A stretch of DNA of 64,000 bases, from contig NZ_JAKJIC010000004.1 in NCBI RefSeq assembly GCF_021864535.1, positions 124,001 through 188,000 on the forward strand, read 5' to 3'. How positions within the stretch are numbered: position 1 is the first letter of the stretch; the number at the start of each line of letters is the position of its first letter. The translations under genes and the position numbers were made by a program. Below the pieces are notes generated by a model. That model saw only the letters and a list, made by a program, of their open reading frames with translations. It had not been told where the DNA came from and did no database searches. Below are positions 1-9,320 of this stretch, one piece after another. The DNA comes from Oryzibacter oryziterrae (lineage in GTDB: Bacteria > Pseudomonadota > Alphaproteobacteria > Rhizobiales > Pleomorphomonadaceae).

Positions 1-165
1 TCGGGTTCGGAGATTTTTTGCTGGCCATGATTTTTATACTCGTGTTGCGGAAAGGAGCCTGCGTCGTTCTTAGGCACTGCTCGGACAGCGCCGCGACTGT
101 GGACAGCCTGTGATTTAACGGCTGCGTCTGCGCGCGGGGATTGTTGGCCTTCGAACGAGAAGTTG
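1..165. other. Non-coding sequence downstream of lnt
   Basis: This stretch at the window edge lies beyond the lnt stop codon. I see no convincing reading frame, RNA gene or clear terminator hairpin in it. It may be the spacer to the next gene outside the window. Confidence 0.4.
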
Positions 166-1788
166 TCAACTCCCCTTCATTCGTTTTCTGCGTCCAAGGA
201 CCAGTAGAATTATGGAAAAGGCAACAAAAGACAGCTGGAACGCTAATGGCCTCCGCGTAAATGGCGAGTCAGGATGTTCCGAAGGAACCAACCCGTCCAG
301 TACACCCTCGGTTCCGGTTGGTATTTGTGCAACTATACGTCCATACGCATCAATTATGGCTGAAATGCCGGTATTGGCTGCACGCAGCACAGGCAGCCCC
401 TCTTCAATTGCTCTCAGTCGCACTTGATCAAGGTGCTGATAGGGACCCGCTGTGTTTCCAAACCAGCCGTCGTTGGTTACATTCAACAGATAATCCGGAC
501 GCTTGGACATTGAAGCATCAAGGACTTCTCCGGAAAAGATTGCCTCGTAACAGATGACGGCAACGAAGGATGGCAGACCCGGCGGTGCGATCAGATTCCG
601 CGTCGGTCCGGCCGAAAATCCACCGATGCCCTTGAACAAATCGGACAATCCCAGGCGCTTGGCAAGCGATTCCAGCGGCAAGTATTCGCCAAATGGAACG
701 AGATGAATCTTGTCATATGCATCCAGAATGTTTCCGCGGTCGTCGATCAAGTATACAGAATTGTAAAAGTGGCGTCCGTCTTCACTCCGGTCGATGCGTG
801 GGGCGCCGGTCACCAGCACTGTTCCAGGCTGTAACAGTTCTGCAATACGGCCGAGAGCTTCGGGTTCCTCTGTCAAAAAGAACGGAAGGGCGGTCTCCGG
901 CCAGATGATCTGACGAAAGCTTACCGCGCCGAGTGTTTCTGGATCTGTACGCGAATCGGAGAGGGCAATCAGCTTGTCCAGGGTTCCCTGCCGGAACTCC
1001 GGCGACCATTTCTGGCTCTGGTCGATATTTGGCTGGACAATCCTGACGCGTATATTCTCGATTGTGCTTTTTCCTGTGGGTGCCGCGTGCGACAACCTGT
1101 ACAAGCCGAAGCTGACATCGGCGCCGACCGCCAGCACGGCCAGAGTCAGGAGAAAGCGGCGCAGCAGGATCTGGCCCCGGTCCTCGTCCCCCATGAGGGC
1201 CGGTGCGGCGCAGACCGCGATCACCGCGAAGGTGAGGCCATAGACGCCGGCTACCGCGGCCGCCTGGGCCGTCACGTCGGTGAAGGTCACCGCCTGTCCG
1301 AACAGGTTCCAGGGAAAGCCGGTGAAGATGTGGCCGCGCAGCCATTCCGAGCTGCCCAATCCGAGTGCCAGTGCCAGGATGCGGGTCGGTCCGTCCGGCC
1401 AGATCATCCGGGCCGCCAGCACGCCGAGCATGGGGAACAGGGCGAGGCCGGCGGGCAGGGCAATCACCGCCAGCGGCATCAGCGGCAGCAGCGCCGCATT
1501 GCCTTCGGCCAGAAAGGCGTCGCCGATCCAGTAGAGCCCCGCCAGGAAATAGCCGAAGCCGAACCACCAGCCGATGGCCGCCGCCGGCCGCAGATGTCTG
1601 AGGCCGCGTCGACCGGGCGCTACCGATCCGTCGATCAGGAACACCAGGACTGGAAAGGTCAGGAACAGAATCGGCAGGAAATGGATCGGCGCCATGGCCA
1701 GCGCCGACGCGGCACCCGCAGCAAAGGCGACAAGACAGCGCCGCCATCCCCAAACAAGCACAAGACGGTGTGCAATCGATCGAAACAT
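166..1788 (-). CDS. lnt: Apolipoprotein N-acyltransferase Lnt
   Basis: Transfers a third acyl chain from a phospholipid to the N-terminal cysteine of apolipoproteins in the inner membrane, the last step of lipoprotein maturation. The 540-residue protein has hydrophobic membrane segments over about residues 1-225, then a nitrilase-like catalytic domain (about 245-510) and a last membrane helix before the basic tail RRKRMKGS. The family's catalytic triad is visible as Glu298 (IIWPETALPF), Lys360 (YDKIHLVPFGEYLP) and Cys413 (VICYEAIF). An AGGGTGG ribosome site lies 5 nt before the ATG. It is the last gene of the miaB-phoH-ybeY-corC-lnt series, all on the minus strand. Length and motifs are normal for the family. 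Confidence 0.97.
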   Translation of the reverse strand: MFRSIAHRLVLVWGWRRCLVAFAAGAASALAMAPIHFLPILFLTFPVLVFLIDGSVAPGRRGLRHLRPAAAIGWWFGFGYFLAGLYWIGDAFLAEGNAALLPLMPLAVIALPAGLALFPMLGVLAARMIWPDGPTRILALALGLGSSEWLRGHIFTGFPWNLFGQAVTFTDVTAQAAAVAGVYGLTFAVIAVCAAPALMGDEDRGQILLRRFLLTLAVLAVGADVSFGLYRLSHAAPTGKSTIENIRVRIVQPNIDQSQKWSPEFRQGTLDKLIALSDSRTDPETLGAVSFRQIIWPETALPFFLTEEPEALGRIAELLQPGTVLVTGAPRIDRSEDGRHFYNSVYLIDDRGNILDAYDKIHLVPFGEYLPLESLAKRLGLSDLFKGIGGFSAGPTRNLIAPPGLPSFVAVICYEAIFSGEVLDASMSKRPDYLLNVTNDGWFGNTAGPYQHLDQVRLRAIEEGLPVLRAANTGISAIIDAYGRIVAQIPTGTEGVLDGLVPSEHPDSPFTRRPLAFQLSFVAFSIILLVLGRRKRMKGS

Positions 1789-1858
1789 CCGGCCACCCTG
1801 TCTGCCCGAATCAGCATGTTGCCATCATGGACAGGGCTTGCCAAAAGTCACGAGCCAA

Positions 1859-2887
1859 TCAGGCTGGCGGGGCCTCGGTGGTTTCGGTAGCCGGCGGCTG
1901 CAGGCCTACGATCCTGACGGTCTTGATCCGGCGGGGATCGGCGTCGAGCACCTCGATCTCCCAGCCCGGCAGGTCTTCCGACGTCACCACCTCGCCCCGT
2001 GCGGGAATGCGGCCGAGAATGGCGAACAGCAGGCCGCCGAGCGTGTCCACTTCCTCGTCATAGTCCTCGACCTTGAAGGCCGGCCCGACCATCTTGATCA
2101 CGTCTTCAAGATCGGCGCGGGCGTCCGCCAGATAGACGTTGTCCTGGATGAGGCGCACCATCGGGCTGTCATGCTCGTCGTGCTCGTCCTCGATCTCGCC
2201 GACGATGGTCTCCACGATGTCTTCGATCGAAACGAGACCGTCGGTACCGCCATATTCGTCGATCACCAGCGCCATCTGGATGCGCGTCGCCTGCATTTTC
2301 TGCAGAAGATCGGTCGCCGGCATTGACGGCGGCACGAACAGCACCGTGCGAACCAGTTTGGATTGTTCAAGCGTCACGCTGAGGTCGACGTTGGACACGT
2401 CCATGCCATCGGCGGCGTGCACCTCGTGGCTGCCCGCCGGCAGGGGGCGGCGCGACTTGCCGGTAATGTGGGCGATCAGGTCCTTGATGTGCACCATGCC
2501 GATGGCGTCATCCAGCGTCTCGCGATAGACGGGCATGCGCGAATGGCCGGAGGCCTCGAACAGGCCGAGCAGCTCGGCCAGCGTCGTTTCCACCTCGACG
2601 GCGGCAATGTCGGCGCGCGGCACCATCACGTCGGCGACGCGCGTTTCGCGCAGGCGCAGGATGTTGCGGATCAAGAGCCGCTCTTCGGGCGAGAAAGCCG
2701 CGTCGAGCGCGTCTTCCTGGCTGAGGGCCGCCTCCAGGTTTTGCCGGAGCGTGGCCGAAGTCTTGAAGCCGAAGGCTTCCCGGACGCGGCTGAGCCAGCT
2801 CGATCCGGAGGAAATATTGCCACTGTCGTTCGCGGCCGTGCCATGCGAGCCGGCCGCGGATGTACTCTGGCTGTCTATGTCGCTCAT
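1859..2887 (-). CDS. corC: CBS-domain transporter-associated protein, CorC/HlyC type
   Basis: A 342-residue cytosolic protein with a CBS pair (about residues 85-210, starting near RVADVMVPRADI) and a C-terminal CorC_HlyC domain (about 225-320, containing YDEEVDTLGG). It lacks the DUF21 membrane domain, so it is the short CorC type rather than a membrane hemolysin-like protein. CorC is linked to Mg/Co efflux in enterobacteria; in rhizobia the gene usually sits, as here, between ybeY and lnt and its role is less clear. The first 35 residues are Ser/Gly-rich and probably unstructured. Translation starts at an ATG about 100 nt after the ybeY stop. Confidence 0.9.
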   Translation of the reverse strand: MSDIDSQSTSAAGSHGTAANDSGNISSGSSWLSRVREAFGFKTSATLRQNLEAALSQEDALDAAFSPEERLLIRNILRLRETRVADVMVPRADIAAVEVETTLAELLGLFEASGHSRMPVYRETLDDAIGMVHIKDLIAHITGKSRRPLPAGSHEVHAADGMDVSNVDLSVTLEQSKLVRTVLFVPPSMPATDLLQKMQATRIQMALVIDEYGGTDGLVSIEDIVETIVGEIEDEHDEHDSPMVRLIQDNVYLADARADLEDVIKMVGPAFKVEDYDEEVDTLGGLLFAILGRIPARGEVVTSEDLPGWEIEVLDADPRRIKTVRIVGLQPPATETTEAPPA

Positions 2888-2984
2888 CGTCCTGTTTCCG
2901 CAGCTTCCGCGCCGCGGTTGCCGGCGCCGTCCCTGCTCATGTCTTGTTCCCCCATCCCCAGCGGCCCGGCCCGGTCATCGGCCC

Positions 2985-3467
2985 TCAGGCATAGGGATCG
3001 GGAATTCCGAGGCGCGCGAGAACGGCTGTTTCCAGCCCTTCCATCTCCTCGGCTTCCTCGTCGGTGATGTGATCATACCCGACGAGATGCAGAAATCCAT
3101 GCACGATCATATGGGCGAAGTGATTGTCGAAAGGCAAGTCGCCTTCGATCGCCTCGCGCGCCACCGTCTCGTGCGCCACCACGATGTCGCCCAGCAGCGG
3201 GCCATAGGCGTCGCTGTCGGGGTCATCCTGCGGGAAGGACAGCACGTTGGTCGGGCTGTCCTTGCCCCGGTGATCGCGATTGAGCAGGCGGATCGACGCG
3301 TCGTCGGTCAGCACCACCGACAACTCGGCATCCGCCGTGATCGCCGCGTCGCAATCCTCGACCGCCGCCTTCACGGCCCGGTCGATCCGCGCCAGCCAGT
3401 CATCGCCCTCGCCCCAGAGGCGCGATTCCACCAGCACGTCGATCTGCACTGTCGGCTGCCCGCTCAT
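2985..3467 (-). CDS. ybeY: Endoribonuclease YbeY (rRNA maturation factor)
   Basis: Single-strand endoribonuclease involved in 16S rRNA 3'-end maturation and ribosome quality control. The 160-residue protein carries the family's zinc site H-G-F-L-H-L-V-G-Y-D-H with His123, His127 and His133, and the conserved TNVLSFP segment at about residues 73-79. Its ATG overlaps the phoH stop codon (ATGA), so the two are almost certainly translationally coupled, a common arrangement in bacteria. Confidence 0.96.
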   Translation of the reverse strand: MSGQPTVQIDVLVESRLWGEGDDWLARIDRAVKAAVEDCDAAITADAELSVVLTDDASIRLLNRDHRGKDSPTNVLSFPQDDPDSDAYGPLLGDIVVAHETVAREAIEGDLPFDNHFAHMIVHGFLHLVGYDHITDEEAEEMEGLETAVLARLGIPDPYA

Positions 3468-4486
3468 GACCGTCCCTCACGCGTCTCGCGCGTCGCAAGC
3501 CGATGGCGGCTGTCGTCGTCATAGGCCTTGACGATCTTGGCCACCAGTTCGTGGCGCACCACGTCCTCATGGGTGAAGCGCACCTGCACGATGCCGGGGG
3601 TGTCCTCAAGAATGCGCGAAGCCTCGACAAGGCCCGACACCTGTCCCGCCGGCAGGTCGATCTGCGAGGGGTCGCCGGTGATGAACATCTTCGAGCCGTC
3701 GCCCAGGCGCGTCAGCACCATCTTCATCTGCATCGACGTGGTATTCTGCGCCTCGTCGAGGATGATGGCGGCGTTCGCCAGCGTCCGGCCGCGCATGAAG
3801 GCGAGCGGCGCGATCTCGATGGCGCCGGAGGTGAGCCCCCGCTCCACCCGCTCGGGCGGCATCATGTCATAGAGCGCGTCATAGAGCGGCCTGAGATAGG
3901 GATCGATCTTCTCGCGCATGTCGCCGGGCAGGAAGCCGAGCCGCTCGCCCGCCTCCACCGCCGGACGCGACAGGATCAGGCGCGCCACATCTCCCCGTTC
4001 CAGCATGGCCGCCGCGTGCGCCACGGCCAGATAGGTCTTGCCCGTGCCGGCCGGCCCGAGGCCGAACACCAGCGTCGAGCGATCCATGGCGCGGATATAG
4101 GCGTCTTGCGCCGGATTGCGGGCAATCACCGTCTTGCGCCGCGTCGAGATCTGCGCAAGCTGCAGCCGCGTCTTCGGCTCCAGCGTCGGCAGCGGCAGTT
4201 GCGAGCCGACGGCGAGCGCCATGCGAATCGCCCCTTCCACGTCGGCGCCCGTCAGCTCCTGACCCGTCTGCAGCCGCTCATAGAGCGCGTTCAGCACGTC
4301 GCGGGCGCGGGCGCAGGCCTCGTGCGGGCCGCGGATCGTCACCTGGTTGCCGCGCGCGGTGGCATCCACGCCGAGCTTCTGCTCGATCAGCGCCAGGTTC
4401 TGGTCGAACTGCCCATAGAGATGTCCAATCAGCCTGTTGTCGTCGAAGACCAGCACCACATGGGTCATGTCCGAGGCGTATGTCAT
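3464..4486 (-). CDS. phoH: PhoH-like ATPase
   Basis: A predicted RNA-associated ATPase paired with YbeY in most bacteria. The Walker A motif GPAGTGKT and Walker B motif AIILDEAQNTT are intact in the C-terminal PhoH domain. The N-terminal third has a KH-like segment (VTIRGP). I place the start at the ATG at 4486 (MTYASDMTH) because an AGGAG ribosome site lies just upstream. The longer frame from 4570 would overlap miaB and adds a poorly conserved 28-residue tail. The gene overlaps ybeY by 4 nt downstream. The physiological substrate of this family is not firmly known. Confidence 0.93.
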   Translation of the reverse strand: MTYASDMTHVVLVFDDNRLIGHLYGQFDQNLALIEQKLGVDATARGNQVTIRGPHEACARARDVLNALYERLQTGQELTGADVEGAIRMALAVGSQLPLPTLEPKTRLQLAQISTRRKTVIARNPAQDAYIRAMDRSTLVFGLGPAGTGKTYLAVAHAAAMLERGDVARLILSRPAVEAGERLGFLPGDMREKIDPYLRPLYDALYDMMPPERVERGLTSGAIEIAPLAFMRGRTLANAAIILDEAQNTTSMQMKMVLTRLGDGSKMFITGDPSQIDLPAGQVSGLVEASRILEDTPGIVQVRFTHEDVVRHELVAKIVKAYDDDSRHRLATRETREGRS

Positions 4487-4529
4487 TGAAACTCCTGAGC
4501 GTGAGCGGACCGCGTGGGTGTAAGGCGCC

Positions 4530-5960
4530 TCATGCAAGACGCCGTTCCGTCGCCGCCGGTTCGCCGACAAGGCTGCCGAACAGCGAGAAGGCTCCGGTGC
4601 CCTCGATCACCACATCCGCCATCTGGCCGATGAGATGCGACGGCGCCATGACATTGACAGGCTGAAGATAGGGCGAGCGGCCAACGATCTGGCCTGGCAG
4701 GCGCCCTTCCTTCTCGAACAACACGGGCAGGGTGCGCCCGATGAGGCTGTGGGAAAAGTCCTTGAGCTGGGCGTCCAGCAGCGCCTGCAGGCGATGCAGC
4801 CGCTCGGTCTTCACCGCTTCGGGCACCTGGTCGGCTTCCGTTGCCGCCGGCGTGCCGGGACGCGGCGAATACTTGAACGAATAGCAGGCGGCATAGTTCA
4901 CCTGCCGCACCAGCTCCATCGTCGCCTCGAAGTCCGCCTCGGTCTCGCCGGGGAAGCCGACGATGAAATCGCCGGAGACGGCAAGATCGGGCCGCGCCGC
5001 GCGGATCTTTCCGATCAGCTCCACATATTCGGACGCCGTGTGGCGGCGGTTCATGGCGGCAAGGATGCGATCCGAACCCGACTGCACCGGCAGGTGCAGA
5101 TAGGGCATCAGCTTGGGATTGGTCGCATGCGCCGCGATCAGCGCGTCGTCCATGTCGCGCGGATGGCTGGTGGTGTAGCGGATGCGCCAGAGGTCGGGAA
5201 TGTCGGAGAGGCGGCGCAGCAACTCGGAGAGCGTCCACATCTCCCCGTCGGCGCCGAGGCCGTGATAGGCGTTGACATTCTGGCCGAGCAGCGTGATCTC
5301 GCGCACGCCGGCCGCCACCAGGGCTTCCGCTTCGCTGAAGATCTTCTCCACCGGCCGCGACACTTCCGAGCCGCGCGTATAGGGCACCACGCAGAAGCTG
5401 CAGAACTTGTCGCAGCCCTCCTGCACCGTCAGGAAGGCGGTGATCCCGCGCGCGCGCGTCACCTCGGCCTTGGCCGCCGGCAGGTGGTCGAACTTGTCTT
5501 CCAGCGGAAAGTCGGTTTCCACCACCTTCGGGCTGCGCGGCGCCTTGAACGGGGCGGTCGCCTCGGGCTCGGACGGCCGCTCGCCCTTGCGCACGCGTTC
5601 GATCAGCTCGGGCAGGCGGTGATAGGTCTGCGGGCCGAACACCATGTCCACGGCCGGCGCGCGGCGGATGATCTCCTCGCCCTCGGCCTGGGCGACGCAG
5701 CCGGCGACGGCCACCAGCGTCTCCTTGCCCTGGGCCGCCCGCTCGCCCTTGGCCACGCGGATGCGCCCGAGTTCGGAATAGACCTTCTCGGCCGCCTTCT
5801 CGCGGATGTGGCAGGTGTTGAGGATGATCAGGTCGGCATTGTCGGCGTCGTCGGTCGGCGTGTAGCCGAGGGGGGCAAGCGTGTCCGACATGCGTTCGCT
5901 GTCATACACGTTCATCTGGCAGCCATAGGTCTTGATGAATACCGTCTTGTTGCCCGTCAC
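4530..5960 (-). CDS. miaB: tRNA-2-methylthio-N6-dimethylallyladenosine synthase MiaB
   Basis: Radical-SAM methylthiotransferase that adds the 2-methylthio group to i6A37 in tRNAs reading UNN codons. The 476-residue protein has the N-terminal MTTase domain with its cluster cysteines ([28 protein letters not shown]), the radical SAM CxxxCxxC motif ([15 protein letters not shown]) near the middle, and a C-terminal TRAM domain. The start is a GTG. It opens the miaB-phoH-ybeY-corC-lnt series and is divergent from the carbonic-anhydrase-like gene, with the promoter region between 5961 and 6156. Confidence 0.97.
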   Translation of the reverse strand: MTGNKTVFIKTYGCQMNVYDSERMSDTLAPLGYTPTDDADNADLIILNTCHIREKAAEKVYSELGRIRVAKGERAAQGKETLVAVAGCVAQAEGEEIIRRAPAVDMVFGPQTYHRLPELIERVRKGERPSEPEATAPFKAPRSPKVVETDFPLEDKFDHLPAAKAEVTRARGITAFLTVQEGCDKFCSFCVVPYTRGSEVSRPVEKIFSEAEALVAAGVREITLLGQNVNAYHGLGADGEMWTLSELLRRLSDIPDLWRIRYTTSHPRDMDDALIAAHATNPKLMPYLHLPVQSGSDRILAAMNRRHTASEYVELIGKIRAARPDLAVSGDFIVGFPGETEADFEATMELVRQVNYAACYSFKYSPRPGTPAATEADQVPEAVKTERLHRLQALLDAQLKDFSHSLIGRTLPVLFEKEGRLPGQIVGRSPYLQPVNVMAPSHLIGQMADVVIEGTGAFSLFGSLVGEPAATERRLA

Positions 5961-6156
5961 CGCGTCTCACACTTTCAAGCTTGGGCCGTTGCCCTGTTCC
6001 AGTTAAGTGCATCTAGATCAAATGCGCCACTTGAGCAAAGCGGTTTTCCAACATTTTCGTTGGTGGCGCGACGATCAGAGCGCTTGTCAGCGGCGGTCTT
6101 GCTGCGGCAAGCTTGCCGCCCGATCAAATTGTCCTTGTCGTGCAGGAAGTTGTCCC

Positions 6157-6687
6157 ATGCCCATCTATGAACTCGACGGTATCGCCCCGCAATTGCCCGA
6201 GGCCGGCAGCTATTGGGTCGCACCCGACGCGCATGTGATCGGCAAGGTCAAGCTCGGGGTGGACGTCGGCGTCTGGTTCGGCGCCGTGCTGCGCGGCGAC
6301 AACGAGCTCATCACCATCGGCGACCGCACCAACATCCAGGAAGGCACCACCGTCCACACCGATCCGGGCTTCCCTGCCACCGTCGGCGCCGGCTGCACCA
6401 TCGGCCATCAGGTGATCCTGCATGGCTGCACCGTGGGTGACAACACGCTCATCGGCATGGGGGCCACCATCCTGAACGGCGCGAAGATCGGCAACAACTG
6501 TCTGGTCGGCGCCAACGCCCTCGTCACCGAAGGCAAGGAGTTCCCCGATGGTTCGCTGATCGTCGGCGCCCCCGCCAAGGCGGTTCGCCAGCTCGACGAA
6601 GCCGCCATCGCCCGCCTCACCCGCTCGGCGGACAATTACGCCAAGAATTTCAAACGCTTCGCCAAGGGGCTGAAGCGCATCGACTGA
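6157..6687 (+). CDS. Gamma-carbonic anhydrase-like hexapeptide-repeat protein
   Basis: A 176-residue left-handed beta-helix protein of the YrdA/CaiE/gamma-carbonic anhydrase family. Hexapeptide repeats run from about residue 25 to 145 (for example [29 protein letters not shown]). The three histidines that bind metal in the family are present in VHTD, GHQV and LHGC. The start is the ATG at 6157, preceded by AGGAAG. Many relatives bind metal but have no proven carbonic anhydrase activity, so catalysis is not certain. It is divergent from miaB. Confidence 0.9.
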   Translation: MPIYELDGIAPQLPEAGSYWVAPDAHVIGKVKLGVDVGVWFGAVLRGDNELITIGDRTNIQEGTTVHTDPGFPATVGAGCTIGHQVILHGCTVGDNTLIGMGATILNGAKIGNNCLVGANALVTEGKEFPDGSLIVGAPAKAVRQLDEAAIARLTRSADNYAKNFKRFAKGLKRID

Positions 6688-6816
6688 CGGTGAACACACT
6701 ACACGACACAATGCAGGACAGTGTGACGAGTAGCGGGGAACTGTGGGCAATTTCGCGCTGGCGATGGAACGAACGCAACCTAATCCTTTGTATTCCTGCA
6801 CAATACATCGCTTGTC

Positions 6817-6838
6817 ATGGTCCGCGAAGGCGGACCAT
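6817..6838. repeat. REP-like palindrome
   Basis: ATGGTCCGC and GCGGACCAT form a perfect 9-bp stem around a 4-nt loop. Elements of this type are scattered through intergenic DNA of many alphaproteobacteria. There is no T-run after it on the plus strand, so it is not a typical terminator. Confidence 0.6.
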
Positions 6839-7063
6839 CCACGCAGTCATTACAAAAATGTCCGAAGGTCCTTGCCAGCAATTGGAAAGACGCAAACGCC
6901 ATCGACGCTGCGCAGTCCATCGCCAAGCCGCACGTCCTGACATCCTTCGAAGTCACAAACCCGTCTGCCGTCCATGTGGTCAGGCCATCGGATGTCCCCA
7001 ACCCCAACTGGCTGGTGCCCGGAACGCCCACCGCCGGTCAGCAGTAGTTGATGCAGATGAGAA

Positions 7064-7120
7064 ATTCGAAATTTCGTCAACGAGCCAATGCGTCAGCATT
7101 CTGGCAAGTTGGCATGAAAG
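7064..7120 (+). repeat. Dispersed repeat family 2, copy A
   Basis: Begins ATTCGAAAT and contains GAGCC-ATGCGTCAGCAT. The first 36 nt match 63676-63711 at 30 positions without gaps, and the similarity continues weakly to about 7115. The two copies lie 57 kb apart, both in non-coding DNA. Confidence 0.65.
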
Positions 7121-7158
7121 GCACGTCCTGCAATGTCGGGTCGTCAGCGCCGCCGCCC

Positions 7159-7716
7159 TCAATCCAGCTGATAGACGGCATCCACCACATTGCCCTTGCC
7201 CAGATAGCGCAGGCGGTGGAACGAGAAGCGGTCGGCGATGAAGATGCCGCGGCCGTTGGGCCGGGTCATGTCCGGCTCGGATCCCAGGAAGGCGAGCGCA
7301 TCGAAGCCGGGGCCGTCATCGGCGACCCTGAGGCGGATGCTGCGGCGTGTCCGGTGGAACTCCACCCGGGCATAACGGTCGCGGAAGGCGGGATCCCCGA
7401 GCCGCCGCTCGATCTCTTCCGAGAGCTGCCCACTGAGCAGCAGGTCCGATTTTTCCGCGAAGCTGATCTCGAGATTGCCATGCTCGATGGCATTGGCCAG
7501 CAGTTCCCAAATGCCGGTCGAGACCTTCTCGGGGTCCGGGTATTGCGTGGCGAGCATGGTGGCGAGGCGTTCCGCCTCGGCCATGGTCTGGATTTCGAAG
7601 ACGGAGGAGATCATGCGCCCGACCCCGGATTTGTGCCGCGCCACATAGTCGAGAATGGCCGACGACCGGTCGTCGGTGGCCAGTGAGGTGGCGACCTTTC
7701 GCGTTCTCACGCTCAT
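7159..7716 (-). CDS. HATPase_c anti-sigma/serine kinase-like protein (RsbW type)
   Basis: A 185-residue GHKL ATPase with the N box (WELLANAIEHGN), G1 box (DDGPGF) and G2 box (NGRGIFIAD) of RsbW/SpoIIAB-type kinases. It has no histidine-phosphorylation domain, which fits a serine kinase acting on a STAS protein rather than a two-component kinase. Its start overlaps the stop of the phosphatase gene upstream (ATGA), so the two are coupled. Together with the STAS gene at 8967 and the PP2C protein it makes a complete partner-switching set at the end of the chemotaxis operon. The final target, a sigma factor or another effector, is not in the window. Confidence 0.85.
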   Translation of the reverse strand: MSVRTRKVATSLATDDRSSAILDYVARHKSGVGRMISSVFEIQTMAEAERLATMLATQYPDPEKVSTGIWELLANAIEHGNLEISFAEKSDLLLSGQLSEEIERRLGDPAFRDRYARVEFHRTRRSIRLRVADDGPGFDALAFLGSEPDMTRPNGRGIFIADRFSFHRLRYLGKGNVVDAVYQLD

Positions 7717-8954
7717 GCTGCGTCACCTCTCTGCTGCCTTGCGAGTCGCCGGATCACAACCACTGTCAGGTCGTCCTCGGGCTTTTCGTCCGATCGCTCG
7801 TAGAGGCCGGTCACGATGCGCGAGACCACTTCGGCGGCAGGCAGTCCGGCATAACCTTGCAGCGTCTGTCGCAGGCTGTCCGGCGTGTAGATCGACTCCG
7901 GCGGATCGGGCGTTTCGATCAGCGCGTCGGAATAGAGCAGCAACTGGCTGTCGACAGGAAATGCACACTTGTGAGCCTCGAAGTCGGCGTCCAGACTGAC
8001 ACCGAGCGGCAAGCCGGAGCATTCCAGAGTTTTGCACTGGCCGTCAGCATGGCAGAGCAGCATCGGGGGGGCTGCCGCCGAAGCAAAGCGCAATTCGCCC
8101 GCCTCCACGTCGATCAGGCCGCAGAATATGGTGGCAAACTGGCCGAGCGGCAGCGTATTGCACAAGAAGACGTTCACTCTGCGCAAAAACTCGTCCGGCT
8201 CCACGGCGGTATTCATGTCGCGGTCGAGGAAGGTGTGCAGACGGAAGGTGTTCAGCGCCGCACTGACCCCGTGGCCCGAGAAGTCGGCTGCGAAAAAGGC
8301 CACAACGCCGGTACCGAAGTCTATGACGTTCCAGATATCGCCGCCGAGCCCTTGCGATGCCTTGTAGTATTGTCCGATGTCGAGGGCGTAGTCGCGCTCG
8401 ATCTGCTCTATGGCTTCGCTGGACGGCAGGATCGAATGCTGCATCGAGCGCGCGGACGCCAGTTCCATCTCCATGTGCCGGCGAAACTCCAGCAGGTTGT
8501 CGAGCAGTCGTCGTCGTTCCAGATGCACCTTCACGCGCGCAATCAGCTCCAGCGTGTTGATGGGCTTCATGATCAGGTCGGTGGCACCGGAGGCGAAGGC
8601 GTCCACCGATCCCTCGCTCTTGCCCAGTCCCGTTTCCGCCAGGATCGGAATGTCGCGATAGCTCTCATGCGACCGGATCCACCGGCAGAGTTCGAAGCCG
8701 TCCACCGTCGGCATCAGCAGGTCGGTGATGATGAGATCGGGCGCGCGGGCGAGAATGGCCTCCATCGCCTCCTGGCCGTCCGTCGCGGAGACAACGTTGA
8801 CAAAGCCGTGCCGGCGTAATGTCGACACGATCACCGTCAGCATGGTCGGGCTGTCGTCGACCACGAGAATGCGCGCGTCGTCGGTGGCGGGGCTAAGGCC
8901 GGGATCGCGCAGCTCGCGAGACGATAGCTTCAGGTTGGGAAGGGCGAGGTGCAT
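7713..8954 (-). CDS. Response regulator-PP2C serine phosphatase (RsbU/HsbR-like)
   Basis: A 413-residue fusion. The N-terminal receiver domain (about residues 27-145) has the acidic pair in VVDDSP, the phosphorylation Asp in LIITDLLMP and the Lys in KPIN. A coiled linker (about 145-190) leads to a SpoIIE-type PP2C phosphatase (about 190-405) with GLGGDIWNV, ADFSGHG and the late DDLTVVVI motif for metal binding. By family analogy, phosphorylation of the receiver controls dephosphorylation of a STAS protein. HsbR of Pseudomonas is similar but also carries the kinase domain, which here is the separate gene downstream. A strong GGGAGGG site precedes the ATG. Confidence 0.9.
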   Translation of the reverse strand: MHLALPNLKLSSRELRDPGLSPATDDARILVVDDSPTMLTVIVSTLRRHGFVNVVSATDGQEAMEAILARAPDLIITDLLMPTVDGFELCRWIRSHESYRDIPILAETGLGKSEGSVDAFASGATDLIMKPINTLELIARVKVHLERRRLLDNLLEFRRHMEMELASARSMQHSILPSSEAIEQIERDYALDIGQYYKASQGLGGDIWNVIDFGTGVVAFFAADFSGHGVSAALNTFRLHTFLDRDMNTAVEPDEFLRRVNVFLCNTLPLGQFATIFCGLIDVEAGELRFASAAAPPMLLCHADGQCKTLECSGLPLGVSLDADFEAHKCAFPVDSQLLLYSDALIETPDPPESIYTPDSLRQTLQGYAGLPAAEVVSRIVTGLYERSDEKPEDDLTVVVIRRLARQQRGDAA

Positions 8955-8966
8955 GGAACCCTCCCG

Positions 8967-9269
8967 TCATTCGAGCTGCAGCAGCTTGTCGAACCGTCCG
9001 AGCTGCAGCAGGCTCTTCACATGGCCTTGCGCATTGCGCAGCGTCAGCGACCAGCCGCCCTTCTTGGCACCATCGAGCGCGATCAGGAACATGCCGAGGC
9101 CGGCCGAGTCGATCGACTGCAGTTCCGACAATTCGAACACGCAACTGCTCGGCTTGGCCCGTGCGATATCCTCGATCAGCGTCCGAAAGGCGGGATGGTC
9201 GGCAAAGGACAGGCGCTCGGCCAGATGGGCGGTGAAGGTGGAACCCGTGTGTTCCGTTGAAAGTCGCAC
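8967..9269 (-). CDS. STAS-domain anti-sigma factor antagonist
   Basis: A 100-residue single STAS domain. The conserved loop reads QSIDSAGLG, with the serine that RsbV/SpoIIAA-type proteins have phosphorylated by their partner kinase. It starts with GTG (MRLSTEHTG) after an AGGAGA site; no ATG lies nearby. It sits 12 nt before the phosphatase gene. The order STAS, PP2C, HATPase matches a partner-switching cassette, so the inferred job is to be the switch protein between the phosphatase and the kinase. Confidence 0.87.
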   Translation of the reverse strand: MRLSTEHTGSTFTAHLAERLSFADHPAFRTLIEDIARAKPSSCVFELSELQSIDSAGLGMFLIALDGAKKGGWSLTLRNAQGHVKSLLQLGRFDKLLQLE

Positions 9270-9320
9270 TTGTGGGTCTCCTGTGTCGGGGTGTCCGTGC
9301 CGGCGCGTGGCGCGCGGAAG

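Larger units (their letters stand above)
6688..7158. other. 471-nt intergenic region with two repeat elements
   Basis: No credible gene is seen here. It contains a perfect 9-bp inverted repeat with a GAAG loop (6817-6838) and one copy (7064-7120) of a sequence found again before dapB. The short open frames present have no recognisable similarity. The chemotaxis/partner-switching operon ends at its right border and the carbonic-anhydrase-like gene ends at its left, so it is a convergent 3' region. Confidence 0.6.

Noticed and set aside
4487-4570. Longer N-terminus for phoH overlapping miaB
   Set aside because: The added residues are basic and poorly structured, and the internal ATG at 4486 has a much better ribosome site.
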